From NCBI GenBank assembly GCA_017654935.2, contig CM065697.1:46112209-46176208 (forward strand): DNA of 64,000 nt, in the 5' to 3' direction. This DNA comes from Phymorhynchus buccinoides. Its lineage: Eukaryota; Mollusca; Gastropoda; Neogastropoda; Raphitomidae. Every line of letters starts with the position of its first letter. Position 1 is the stretch's first letter. The translations under genes and the position numbers were made by a program. Shown here one piece after another: positions 1-10,360 of the stretch. The notes beneath the pieces were generated by a model, which worked only from the letters and a program-made list of their open reading frames with translations, was not told the DNA's origin and made no database searches.

Positions 1-241
1 ATAGAACAGGGTAAATCATTCACATGAAGAGAAAATAAGAGAGGGCCAAGCACAGAGCCTTGAGGTAGTCCATACTTGACTGGCAATCGTGCTGAAATTG
101 TATTGTTTATAACCACTGACTGCACTCGATCACTTAAAAAGGATGACATCAGATTTTTAAATTCTGGAGTTAGCTTATAAAGTTCTAGTTTTCGTAGCAA
201 CAGAGAATGGTTAATCATATCAAAAGCTTTTTTAAAGACCA
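1..241 (-). pseudogene. LINE ORF2 reverse-transcriptase fragment (cut by window edge)
   Basis: Read on the minus strand this encodes the start of a non-LTR reverse transcriptase palm: a KAFDMINHSLLL-type motif, then the LPQGSVLGPLLF block. It is essentially identical to the same part of the longer copy at 24824-25900. The catalytic FADD box lies beyond the window edge here. The 5' side ends abruptly at about 241, at the same point as in the other copy, so both derive from one 5'-truncated ancestor or from a later duplication. It is a Jockey/CR1-superfamily-type fragment and not a working gene. Confidence 0.8.
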
Positions 242-1028
242 AAAGTGGAATTTGTTCAAGTCTTCTACTTAATTTTTTTATGTTTCACAAACCTTGGCCT
301 GTTGTATCTTTTATGCTATGCTATATATGTGTCACGGGAAATTTTGGAATCCGGGAAAATTCGGAATTTCCCCGAGTTTGGGAAATTTGGAATTGTGTTT
401 TTTCCCAGATTGGTCTCGGTAAAATTCAGAATTCTGATTTCCCCCTGGAAAATTCCGATTTTCCCCAAGCTTACAACGAAGTTAAATTAATTGTGTGTGA
501 AAAAGAAAAAAACCTTGAAACTTGAAAGTTTAAAGGGGCACCCTGACGGATGAAGTTTTGTAAGAAACACGTCGAGATCATCACCAGGAAAACACCCTTT
601 ACAGAGATTGCAACACTCACTTTGCTCTGGTTTCCTAACTCAAATCGGCGATTCCTCCGTGGCGGAGGTGCTGGAAGTCAAATTATTTCACCCAAAGAGA
701 AGACGTGTGCCGTCTCTTTTCTAATGGCCGCCAAATCGTTTGCACGAAATGTTCGCAATACAAGCCTTCTTTTTCTTTAATTTTTTTAAATACAGTTTAT
801 CTAAAGGAGATTCGCTCACAACAAGGGAAATATCTCCAACTTGTTTTTGACTGCACTACAAAAAACAGAAGAAAACGCTTCAAGCACAATCATTGACCTC
901 CACCCACCCCATCCAAAATGTCTACTCTCTCCGGCATCTCCTCCAAGGAGGAATCGCCGTTTTTACGGTTTAATTTCTAGGAAACCAGAGCAACGTAAGT
1001 GTTCCGATCCTTGAAAAGGCTGTCTTTC
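1..1028. repeat. Composite duplicated block, copy A
   Basis: This block matches 25659-26683 nearly base for base with a constant offset of about 25658. It includes the LINE fragment, a spacer rich in GGAAAATTCGG-type motifs and a MITE. Differences are a few substitutions and small indels near 590-620 and 950. The left limit is unknown because the window starts inside it. Confidence 0.85.
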
Positions 1029-1083
1029 TGGTGACCTCGACGTGTTTCTTGCAAACACACTCATCCGTCAGGGTCCACCCTTT
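532..1083. mobile_element. MITE with long terminal inverted repeats, copy 1
   Basis: The left end (AAAGGGGCACCCTGACGGAT) and the right end (ATCCGTCAGGGTCCACCCTTT with one extra base) are inverted copies. The inverted similarity continues inward for about 130 bp, including CACGTCGAG, ACCAGGAAAAC, TTGCTCTGGTTTCCT and GGCGATTCCTCC. There is no transposase ORF. Further copies lie at 26190-26683 (right end lost) and 59071-59587. The family is a non-autonomous DNA transposon; I cannot assign its superfamily because no clear TSD is visible. Confidence 0.75.
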
Positions 1084-1756
1084 AATGTGGATGAACTGAA
1101 TAAGCATTACATCATCAAGTATGACGACAGGATAGCAACGAACAAAAGTAATAATTGCATAATAATACTGATAATGATAATAAACAGTAATGACCCAATG
1201 ATTCATAATGCCGTATATACTGTAACAGTCAAATATAACAAAATCCAAACAATATAAAACATAAATAATAACACATGTTAATAAATATAAGCTAACATCC
1301 AACCATACACAATTACGCACGTACACACACAGGCACTCATACACGCATGCACGCCCGCACACGACAGACAGACAAACTGACAGGCAGGAGGCAGATGAAG
1401 AGATGTGCCCTCGGACGATTTTCATGTTCTGTCCTTTTTGTTATCAAATTAAACACTCACACGCCTTCACAAAAGTTTATGGAACGCCTGCAAAGAACTT
1501 TTCATGGAAAGGTATCGCTAAAATCTGATATAATTGATACACTATTTATATTTCATACAGTAATTTACCAATAAAACATCTCTTTCTTAACTGTATTTGA
1601 TGTAGAATATTAATCCATACTTAATAATTAGGTACTACTTGTGTACGAGTTCCTAATGTATTTGTGTTAAGTGCATTGTGCTCACTACAAAATAATTTGG
1701 ACTCTAAATGTTTTTGAATTGTAATTGAATCGTTTTCTATGGCATGCAGCTACTTG
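1084..1756. other. No gene seen; AT-rich, short CA-rich patch
   Basis: AT-rich sequence with many short poly-A/T runs and a CA/CG-rich patch around 1315-1375. ORFs here are short and low-complexity. Nothing is recognised. Confidence 0.5.
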
Positions 1757-1880
1757 CTTGGGAAAATTCGGAAATCCGGGAGGATTCGGAATCTTCCCAG
1801 CCTTGGGAAAATTCGGAATTTTCCCGTGAAGATTCTGAATGTTCCCAAGCAATGGCTGCTTGCATTCCAAAATTTTCCGT
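1757..1880. repeat. Clustered palindromic GGAAAATTCGGAATTTTCC motifs
   Basis: At least four imperfect copies of a short self-complementary motif (GGAAAATTCGG / CCGAATTTTCC) are packed head to tail. The same motif type occurs at 340-470 and 25998-26125. Confidence 0.6.
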
Positions 1881-1897
1881 GATATATGCATTAGGAA

Positions 1898-1904
1898 GTG
1901 TGTG

Positions 1905-1994
<90 letters not shown>

Positions 1995-2091
1995 AGAGTG
2001 TGAGTGCATATTGTGTGAACGTGTGCATTTCTGCAGCATATATTTTGTTTACGTTTGTTGTTGTGGTTGTTGGGGTTTTCATTGCATGCTT
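1898..2091 (+). repeat. (GT)n(GA)n microsatellite with conserved flank
   Basis: (GT)n runs to about 1934, then interrupted (GA)n to about 1998, then a unique flank ending in ...GGGGTTTTCATTGCATGCT. The complete arrangement is found inverted at 23863-24114, so the flank and microsatellite move as one repeat. Confidence 0.75.
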
Positions 2092-2570
2092 GTTTCTCCT
2101 CAGTGTTTGCTTATGCGAAAGGCAAGGAGGTGGGTAAAATGCTACTAGCTTGCCATTAGTTCTGCACTTAGAGCGAAACTTGCTGAAACTTAAGCAGACA
2201 CAATGAAGGGAGTTTATGTAATGCGACCCAGCGCTTGCAACCCTGCCCCCTGCAGAGATACGAGGGGAGAAATTAGGTGAAATGTATACATGTATGTTTA
2301 AAAGACAGTCTCTCGTCCTTCTCCACCTACCTCCTCCCCACTCTCACCTCATGTCCACAATTTATGCAAATGCTTATTTTAAACTGTTTGAAAATTATAG
2401 TAGACACACAAAGATCTCGCTTGACAAATTAAAAAAAAAGGAACTTTCTTTTCTGGTAAAACATTTAAAAAAAAAAGGAAATCCTTGTATAACAGAACAT
2501 CCCCCGAAGACGGAGTGTGGCTGCCCACGTGGCGGGGTAATCAAAAAAAAACGGTCACACACGTAACGTT
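2092..2570. other. No gene seen
   Basis: Mixed sequence with A-runs around 2430-2480. No protein similarity is recognised in any frame. Confidence 0.4.
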
Positions 2571-2645
2571 CACATCTGCAGCTTATGCACTTGTGCCACT
2601 AGTGTTCAAGTGTTTCTGTTGTTGGGATGATCCCTGGAGGTCTTT
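2571..2645 (-). repeat. Dispersed repeat family R1, partial copy
   Basis: Reverse complement of a family sharing GATCATCCCAACAGCAGAAG and a downstream ACACTATGGTACAAATGCAC-like block. Other copies are at 33580-33740 (+), 38485-38578 (-) and 56635-56790 (+). Confidence 0.6.
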
Positions 2646-2814
2646 TAGCCAGAGTAAAACCAACAAACAAACAAGCAATAACAGGAAAAGTTCCACACAT
2701 GTATTTATATTAGAACTTAGGATAGCTTAGCTTTTTAAACAATTTTTCTGTCACATATATATGCAAATAGTCCACACAATGCTTAGGATTGTCAATGCGG
2801 GAAATTATTTATTA

Positions 2815-2940
2815 GCACCCTTGCTGGCAACAGTGATTTTGGCTCTACTTGATCAGATCAGCCCATTGTGTAACTTGTGATTGTAAAGCGCTAAGAGCTT
2901 GGTCTGGTTTTATGACAGGCGCATATAACATCTTCTTCTT
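2815..2940 (+). repeat. LINE/SINE tail repeat with AAAGCGC motif
   Basis: Contains ACCCTTGCTGGCAACAGTGA and TGTAAAGCGCTAAGAGCTTG. An inverted, longer copy lies at 34940-35100. The AAAGCGCTaaGAGC...GGCGCATATAA pattern resembles the 3' tails of LINE-related repeats at 39880, 40470 and 51120. Confidence 0.55.
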
Positions 2941-3288
2941 CTTCTGCATTCCCAGACCAAAAAGCCATAGTGGGTAAAGTACGTATGTGTCCGTTTTTCA
3001 GTTTTCACTGGTCTCCCCGCTGCTTACAGCCGACACATTCTGATTTCGGACGAACTCAAAGGAGAAAAGTTATTTGGAAGATTGTTTTTTTTTTAAAGGC
3101 AGGAGAATGGACCAATAAGTCAGAAAGATAGTAGATGATATTAAACAAATGGAAAAAGGCAGGGTCAAACGAGAGTGGCAGATTAGAGGAAGTTACAAGC
3201 ACAGAACTTCCAGAAGGTGGGGGAACTATTTTTTTACGAAAGACCCCCCTACCCCCTCCAGTATCCCCACGGGGATAACTGTATATAA
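2930..3288 (+). repeat. Dispersed repeat family R2 (CTT-headed), copy 1
   Basis: Begins at a (CTT)n run and ends at a conserved TATCCCCACGGGGATA palindrome. Shared blocks include CAGCCGACACATTCTGATTT, GGCAGGAGAATGG and ACAAGCACAGAACTTCCAGA. Further copies are at 36290-36590, 53790-54080 and 62837-63070, with partial ones at 28745-28810 and 38040-38110. Read in reverse it would end in (GAA)n, as many SINEs do; that orientation is inference. Confidence 0.65.
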
Positions 3289-3411
3289 TAAGACATGACT
3301 TTACATTAAACAACAAAAAGAATAATTGGATGGTTTCATAAATGGTAATGGCGGTATTTGGGTGACTTGGGTACTACATCAGATATGGATTTGAGAGGGG
3401 TTACAGGGTTT

Positions 3412-4105
3412 CTATGGTGCACCAAATTGACAAATCTCTCTATAGGTGTTGATAGAGTTTGGAAACCCTGTCGAACTGCTGGGTGCAGTTTCAATACTCT
3501 AGCTAGTGGTTAGGTAGAGTTTCAAAACTCTCTCGAGGTACTCGACAAATTTGTGATTGGAGAATTCTATCGAGCCCGCCACTTTGTGATTTTCTTCTTC
3601 ATTGGTAGAAAGTGCTTGCGTCTTCGTGTGAAACGCGCAAAATCAAACAATGCAGTGTGAAAACTATTACGAGTGCGACTCCCAGTCGCAGCAACAGCTA
3701 TGGTCGTTGTGCTACGTACGACCCTCAAAATTCGTTTTGTAGCTTCGACTACAGATATATTCGTTCATTGAAGACCATCGGTAGCCATGTTTGATTAAAA
3801 TTGTCTGGCACTGTTGCGTTAAAACTTTCTTTTTCAGGGTCATCTGCTAAGGCAAGAAAATTGTCTGCTAACCATGTACCAGTCAGAAATCGCGATATAA
3901 AAACTGTAGCTCGATAGAATTATTTTGTGGAAACCCTACTTCTCTGTTCAATTGAGTTTTAAATCTACTACCTATCTGTTTGATAGAGCTGTGAAACTCT
4001 ATCGAACACATAGGTAGGGTTATAAAACTAAGTCGGACTGTTATCTACAGTTTCCAAACTCTATCGAACACCTATAGAGAGATTTGTCAATTTGGCGCAC
4101 CATAG
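3412..4105. mobile_element. 694-bp inverted-repeat DNA transposon, no ORF
   Basis: Left end CTATGGTGCACCAAATTGAC and right end GTCAATTTGGCGCACCATAG are inverted copies, and the inverted similarity continues through CTCTATAGGTGTT and GATAGAGTTTGGAAAC. GGTTT at 3407-3411 and 4106-4110 flanks the element and looks like a 5-bp TSD. The interior carries several further copies of TAGAGTTTnnAAACTCTA. It encodes no transposase and is probably non-autonomous. Confidence 0.75.
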
Positions 4106-4796
4106 GGTTTTACCCCCTCAGGAACAAAAATAGAAAGAAAAGAAAAAGAAGGAGAAATGTAGTCCTTTGCTACACTTTTAGCTTATTCTCTCATGAGGTC
4201 TTGATTGCATCTTTTACATTCAAATAATCGTCACCCCAACTGACCACTTGGAACTACCCTCCCCTGTTCCATGACTGGCTGATCCGCCCCCAAATATGGT
4301 TGCATTTTTATGGGGTGTTTTTTGGTAGTCTCCTTTCGATTCACATGTTTTCTTTCATTCATGCATTTTTATTGCTTCTTTTTGATTATGTTTAAAAATA
4401 ACAATTATAAAGTATTTGTTTGTACCATTTACTAAGACGTGTAACTTAACCTATCCGTCCACCTTGCCCGTGCGCTTCTGCCCCCCCACCCCCCCCCCCC
4501 GCGCCGGTTTGTTGGCAATCCTGTCCCCCCCCCCCCCCCACGGCTTCAAAACGTTCCTTACGCCACTGAAAATAACCCAAAAAAACCTCACCTTGAAATC
4601 GATATTTAGTTTTTATTTGCTTGCTTGTTTGATTGAATTGTTTGTTAAGTGTGTTAAATAGCTTTGGTGAAAACATGGAATCGAGTGTGTCTTGGATTTT
4701 TTCCTATATAAACTTAGATATAAGATATGTTGGTGTTAGTGTGGACAACAATTAAATGCGAGCATTAATTTTGCTTTCAATGCTTTTTCTTAGATC
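4106..4796. other. No gene seen; two C-tracts
   Basis: AT-rich sequence with two C-rich tracts near 4480-4500 and 4525-4540. Nothing else is recognised. Confidence 0.4.
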
Positions 4797-4843
4797 ACAC
4801 ACACACGCACACACGCAAACGCGCGCGCACACGCACGCACGCA

Positions 4844-4877
<34 letters not shown>

Positions 4878-5102
4878 CACACACACACACACACACACAC
4901 ACCACACACACACACTCACACACTCACACACACACACACACACACACCACACACAACACACACACACACACACACACACAGCACACACACACACAAATGG
5001 TGATGCGCTGAGATGGTGGCAAACACGCTCTCCAGGTGGGAGCAGCCCAAATATCACAGACTATTTCACAGACCAGTCTGTGTGACTAGAACATACCATA
5101 TA

Positions 5103-5150
<48 letters not shown>

Positions 5151-5154
5151 ACGA

Positions 5155-5190
<36 letters not shown>

Positions 5191-5285
5191 CACACACACA
5201 CACACCACACACACACCACACACACACACACGCACAACACACACACAGACGCTCGCACGAGCTCACACACACATACACACTGTGG
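4797..5285. repeat. (CA)n microsatellite in two blocks
   Basis: Imperfect (CA)n at 4797-4994 and 5104-5285, separated by a SINE 3' fragment at 4997-5103. ORFs across it are poly-TH/VC artefacts. Confidence 0.9.
4997..5103 (+). mobile_element. SINE 3' end fragment
   Basis: Shares GCTCTCCAGGTGGGAGCAGC, CAGACTATTTCACAG and GTGACTAGAACATA with the ends of the SINEs at 55495-55875 and 60265-60595. The tRNA-derived head is missing and the fragment sits between two CA blocks. Confidence 0.65.
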
Positions 5286-5686
5286 TAGTACACACACTTG
5301 TCACATGGGTCTACAATTAAAAACCCCACATGTGTTTGCACCGTGTTAGGACAGCCCCCACTCCCCCCCCCCCCCCCGGACATTCCACCCCCCTAACAAT
5401 TCCCCCCTAGGGCAATCCGCCCCTAACGTCACACAGAGAGAGATTGAGAGAACGAACGAACGAAAAACAACTTTTATTGAGGGAAAAAGAGTAAGCACAC
5501 AATGGGCTTTTTTACATCTTGCCCTCAAACAAACATGCAAGAAAATCAATATATTCAACAACAAAAATAATGATGAAGCATGCAAAAAGTAATCATCGAA
5601 GAATTATCCATGAAGAAGAAAAAATAGATACAACAAAACCGTCTTTCTATCCCCCCCCCCCCTCTCACAGAGAGAGAGGAGAGAGA

Positions 5687-5732
<46 letters not shown>

Positions 5733-5884
5733 AACAATTGTTTAATGATTAGGCCTTTGGCCCATATCACTGGAGGTGAGATACAAAAAAGTGACAGGAA
5801 AAATTGTAGTTGTCATAAATTTAAAAAAATGACATAATACACAAAGACATGAATAACGAAATAACTCAGATCAACAATAACTAA
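5286..5884. other. C-tract and (GA)n; no gene
   Basis: C-rich block at 5352-5415 whose reverse strand resembles the G-tract repeat at 8505-8660, poly-C at 5651-5661, and (GA)n at 5668-5730. No supported coding sequence. Confidence 0.6.
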
Positions 5885-7162
5885 TTACGTCATTAACGAT
5901 AACCGTCTTAACTGCAAGGATTTGTGGACATAAGTGGCAACATTATTGACGACTATACTGTTCTCATTTGCAAAGAGAAGAGATAATCTAAAACTTGATG
6001 GATATCTATGAAACTTTGCTGGAATATATCTTTCTCTAAGGTCTTTATATTTAGAGCATACAAGCACAAAATGTATTTCACTTTCAACAACAGAACAAAA
6101 TGGACAATTCAGATGTCGAGCAGAAACATTTTGAGCATGTCGCAGACGATGTGGCCTTAATGGAGAAATGCCTAGTCTGAGTCTCGTCAGAGCATTGCGT
6201 GCAATAATGTGTTGTACATTAACTACGTGAAAACTCGCTGACAGAATTGACTTAAATGAGCTGTAAAAGGCAAACCTTTCATTAGTTGTAACTTCATAAT
6301 GCCATTCCTGATGGTAACATTCCTTCAATCTGCTTTTAAAAACAGACAAAAACGCACTACAATCATCAACACCTTGACTTAGCCAAACATATCCAAAACC
6401 ATAGAATATACGGTATAGAAGACTGCATACAGAAGATGTCCAGGTTATTTTATCGCAATTGTGCATAGCAAGTAACATGTTATATGCTTTCAAAGGCAGT
6501 CTGTTAGGGGACATTCTCAAAACACGCAACCAACGTATTTGGGGAATGAGTGCTGACATTAAGAAATCTTTTTAAAGAGAACACATGAACAGATTCAATG
6601 GGCTTAAGATACGACACAACACCCCAGATTTCGGCACCGTAAGTCAGTATGGGTTGGATCTGACCATCAAAAAGCTTAAAAGGCACAGTAGGAGATTTAT
6701 TGCCAACAGACCACAAGATTCTAAACAAAGCTATTACACCCTTTTTAGCACGACTCGCCATATCTTGCAAAGAATGTGTGTAAGATAAACGAGTAGAAAG
6801 AAACAGACCTAGATATTTATACATGTTAACAATTGACATCTTTTGATCTCCATAGAACCATCTTTCACGAACTGAAATATATCCACCATTTCTAAATATT
6901 ACGACGTTAGATTTATCCAAATTTGCAATAAAGTCGAGACGCTTAGAGGTATTCCATAAAACATTCAATTGAGTTTGCAAACCACTAACTGTATCTGAAA
7001 TAAGAGCATAATGACTGAGAAAAAGTTTCTACAAGTAATACAAAATCAAATTGACCAATATATGAACGCATATCAGCCTCATAAATACGCGCCTGTCCTT
7101 CAGTATTATAGGTTAAAAATGTGTAGCGTTTTTCCGGTAAGATTTCATCACAATCACTGCAT
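5885..7162 (-). pseudogene. LINE ORF2 remnant: endonuclease start fused to post-RT region
   Basis: Minus strand. Near 7162-7020 the translation matches the beginning of an APE-type endonuclease (FLTYNTEG, then FDFVLLVETF). It then jumps to sequence normally found just after the reverse-transcriptase active site (ISDTVSGLQTQLNVL, NLDKSNVVIFRNGG) and continues to the C-terminus. A zinc-knuckle-like motif (CPFC...H...C) lies at about residues 150-166 of the last frame. One frameshift occurs near 6504-6559. The RT core and most of the endonuclease are therefore deleted and the copy is dead. I place it among I/Nimb/R1-like LINEs with low certainty. Confidence 0.75.
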
Positions 7163-7788
7163 GGGTTAGTTTCCTGCGTAATGTTTATGTTTATGTTGTT
7201 GCTATCATTAACACTATGGACCGAGCCCTATCCCTAGGTGAAACGAGAAGGGGACCGGGTGGAGTGGGGTTAGTTTCCTGCGTAATGTTTATGCTTATGT
7301 TGTTGCTATCATTAACACTATGGGCCGAGCCCTATCCCTGGTGAAACGAGAAGGGGACCGGGTGAAGGGGGGTTAGTTTCCTGCGTAATGTTTATGTTTA
7401 TGTTGTTGCTATCATTAACACTATGGGCCGAACCCTATCCCTGGTGAAACGAGAAGGGGACCAGGTGGAGGGGGGTTAGTTTCCTGCGTAATGTTTGTGT
7501 TTATGTTGTTGCTATCATTAACACTATGGGCCGAGCCCTATCCCTGGTGAAACGAGAAGGGGACCGGGTGGAGGGGGGTTAGTTTCCTGCGTAATGTTTA
7601 TGTTTATGTTACTGCTATCATTAACACTATGGACCGAGCCCTATCCCTAGGTGAAACGAGAAGGGGACCGGGTGGAGGGGGGTTAGTTTCCTGCGTAATG
7701 TTTATGTTTATGTTGTTGCTATCATTAACACTATGGACCGAGCCCTATCCCTAGGTGAAACGAGAAGGGGACCAGGTGGAGGGGGGTT
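7163..7788. repeat. Six-copy tandem array, 103-104-bp unit
   Basis: Units start at 7163, 7267, 7370, 7473, 7576 and 7680, each opening with GGGTTAGTTTCCTGCGTAAT. They differ by a few substitutions and 1-bp indels. The array abuts the 5' end of the minus-strand LINE, and the first unit runs into the start of its ORF. Confidence 0.9.
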
Positions 7789-7959
7789 TGTTCTGACCTT
7801 TTTTACGCGTAGAGTTTCTCAGAACTCATGGCTCGAGTTTACACTGTCTGTCAAACGTGGCTGTTTCTCTGTCCTTGTCACGTAAAGAACTATCAGACTG
7901 ACATCGACTGTTGCGTGTACTGGGCCCACTGTTTGCACCGCTGTTCTTCTCTTTATTAA

Positions 7960-8200
7960 CCCTTTCACCGCCAAAGTCGCATTTTTAGCACCACAGTGAT
8001 TTGACACCTATGTCACTAAAAGGCATCAAATTGGGGTCTGATTATCCAAAGACCCTATTGTCTTAGTTTTGGGAAGAAGGATAGACCTTATTTTATATGT
8101 GCCACAAAAGAATCCCCCAATACTGCAGATGGATTTTGTTCTCTACCCAGGTAATCTTAATGGACATTGTTTGGCTGAAATATGGCTGGCGGTGAAAGGG
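7960..8200. mobile_element. piggyBac-like MITE, copy 1
   Basis: Inverted ends CCCTTTCACCGCCA and TGGCGGTGAAAGGG, flanked on both sides by TTAA (7956-7959, 8201-8204). TTAA target duplication plus CCCT-type termini is the established signature of piggyBac transposons. The 241-bp element has no transposase. Related copies: 41249-41444 (inverted), 56349-~56540 and a diverged one at 32119-~32315. Confidence 0.8.
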
Positions 8201-8261
8201 TTAACATTGCCATTACTTGACTGCCTAGGCCCTACCACGTGAAGGGGGAGGGGAGGGGGGG

Positions 8262-8263
8262 TT

Positions 8264-8333
<70 letters not shown>
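8262..8333. repeat. (GA)n microsatellite
   Basis: Nearly pure (GA)n. Confidence 0.95.
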
Positions 8334-8335
<2 letters not shown>

Positions 8336-8503
8336 TCTGTATTTATGAAATGAAAGCATGCGAGTAGCCTACGTATTATTGAATATCACACACGCACGTC
8401 ACACACGCACTCATGCACGCACGCACACACACGCATTCTGTATAAGAGAAACTTTTTAAAAAAGAGAAAAAGTTCATTAAAACTATGTGTTGTTGGAAAG
8501 AAG

Positions 8504-8660
8504 GCGGGGGGGGGGGGGGGGGGGGGGGCGGGGATACTCCTGGGGATTTTTTGTTCAGGGATCCCAGGGGGCATTGTTCTCTAGGGGAAATGTCGAGGGG
8601 GGGGGATTATCCGGGGGGAATTGTCCGGGGGGAGTATTGTCCGGGGTGGAGATTGTCCTG
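8504..8660 (+). repeat. G-tract-rich repeat
   Basis: A run of more than 20 G interrupted once, followed by repeated ATTGTCCGGGGGG-like units. It has many runs of at least four G within 150 bp. The ORF across it is a low-complexity artefact. Confidence 0.75.
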
Positions 8661-8789
8661 GGGGAGTTGCACATACGTACTGGCTATTGATTTGCTGCAA
8701 CCCTGTCTGCACTCTCTGCAAGAAAGTAAGGGAGTACAGCATGGCAATGGGAACAATGGATCTAACTTTCTTTGTTTGTCCGTCTGTCT

Positions 8790-8790
8790 C

Positions 8791-8830
<40 letters not shown>

Positions 8831-8978
8831 TGTGTGTGTGTGCGTGCGTGCGTGTGTGTGTCGTGCGTGCGTGCGTGCGCGTGCGTGCGTGCGTGCGTGC
8901 GTTTGCGTGCGTGCGTGCGTGCGTGTGTGTGTGTGCTTGCGTGCGTGCGTGCGTGCGTCGTGCGTGCGTGCGTGCGTG

Positions 8979-9017
<39 letters not shown>

Positions 9018-9038
9018 TGTGCTTGCGTGCGTGCGTGC

Positions 9039-9070
<32 letters not shown>

Positions 9071-9148
9071 TGTGTGTGCATGTGCGCGCGCGCGCGCGCA
9101 CGCTTCGATTTGATTTATATCAAGATTCAGCGCCGTATAAATACTGTA

Positions 9149-9218
<70 letters not shown>
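8790..9218. repeat. Compound GT / GTGC / GTT microsatellite
   Basis: (GT)n, then (GTGC)n with variants to about 9100, unique sequence to 9145, then (TTG)n at 9148-9183 and (GT)n to 9218. The long VRAC/THAR ORFs on both strands are repeat translations. Confidence 0.9.
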
Positions 9219-9219
<1 letters not shown>

Positions 9220-9389
9220 CCAGAATGCGTGGCACATCATAACGCCTAAACTACTACTTGACCCAAATATTATGAGATTGAGGATGACGTCCTATGTCCA
9301 AACAAACGATGCCTAATAAGGCAATTTCACCAAACAGCAAGACATATAAACGTACTCCCAGTCAGTCGGATCCAACTGGTTTGATCTTG

Positions 9390-9845
9390 CGTCTAACCAC
9401 TCTGGTCCTCACCTTGTCGTGGTAAGTTGGCTTGTGTACCTCAGTGACCCGGAGAGCTGTGCTAGCAGGAACTTAAGCTCATGGTAGGGCCGAAGACAGG
9501 CCGAAGGATAGAGGTCAAACGAAGAGGGGTCAGACCTCACCCGGAGGTTAAACTGGTTTGCCCAGGGCCAACAACCCTGCCTGTAAAAAGCAACAAGTTA
9601 CAGAAGCATTGACGATCCCTTAGGAAACCAGCATCCAGCACCAGACGCCAGGCCCTGACCTGGAACCCCCAGGGGGAAAGGAAGAGAGGTCGGCCTGGCA
9701 ACAGCTGGAGGAGGAGGGACACCCTGGCTGAACTGGAGAGGCAGGCAACGAGCTGGAATGGCGTGGAAAGAGCTGCCCAGAACAGGGTGCGATGGCGGGG
9801 TGTCGTCAATGGATTATGCTGCTCTTGGAGCAATGGTCCTAAGTA
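9390..9845 (+). pseudogene. LINE fragment: 5'-like leader joined to ORF2 C-terminus
   Basis: From about 9685 the plus-strand frame reads NSWRR...LE..A..WNGVERAAQNRVRWRG...GLC, ending at a TAA near 9845. This is the standard C-terminal pattern of endonuclease/RT-type LINEs (WRR...LERxAxDRxxWRxxVxxLC). The preceding 300 bp do not encode RT motifs and look like leader sequence, so most of the element has been deleted. Confidence 0.6.
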
Positions 9846-9918
9846 AGTCAGTCGGATGTTTCCATAATAATGTATAAGCCTACTGAAGATTAAAGACAGT
9901 GAAGTAATCAAGACGACA

Positions 9919-10360
9919 ATCGGCCGTGGCGCAGTGGTAGTCTCGCGGAAATGTTCACATGGCACTGGGTGTGGTGACCCCATAGTGTTTAAGCTGGGGA
10001 ACGAAAACATCAACATCCCTTGTTTTGATTCTTCCTCTTTCCTGTCACTGAACTGGGAGTACGGTTTATGTCTTTGCCACCTTTTGTTCTTTTCTCCACA
10101 CGGTACGGGAAATGACACCTAGGCTACGCATTCTTTGTTGTTGTCAGCTTGTATCCCACTTCTACACCGGCGAGCAGACGACATTCTGTCCGGTAGAGAA
10201 CAGTTTCGTACGAGTACAATCTCTTCCTTTGAACAGAAAATAAGTTAATTGTTGAGATTTCTTTTTCATTGATATATTATTTTAAAATGTGTAATGTTGT
10301 ACATACTCTTATGAAAGGAGAAAAAGAAAGCGTTGAGTCATGTAGGACCAAAAGATTCAG
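9919..10360 (+). mobile_element. Dispersed repeat R3 with tRNA-like head, copy A
   Basis: Starts with GGCCGTGGCGCAGTGGTAG, which resembles an RNA polymerase III A box; the expected B box near 9970 is degraded. Downstream blocks GGGAAATGACACCTA, GCGAGCAGACGACATTCT and TTTTTCATTGATATATT recur at 30475-30780, where the tRNA-like head is absent. It may be a SINE or a short repeat that gained a tRNA head. Confidence 0.5.

Noticed and set aside
4752..5383. Overlapping CV/TH-repeat ORFs
   Set aside because: Translation of (CA)n; identical patterns appear on both strands.
8485..9316. Long ORFs (113-254 codons) rich in Cys-Val-Arg-Ala or Thr-His on both strands
   Set aside because: They are translations of (GT)n/(GTGC)n microsatellite in all frames; no domain or start context.
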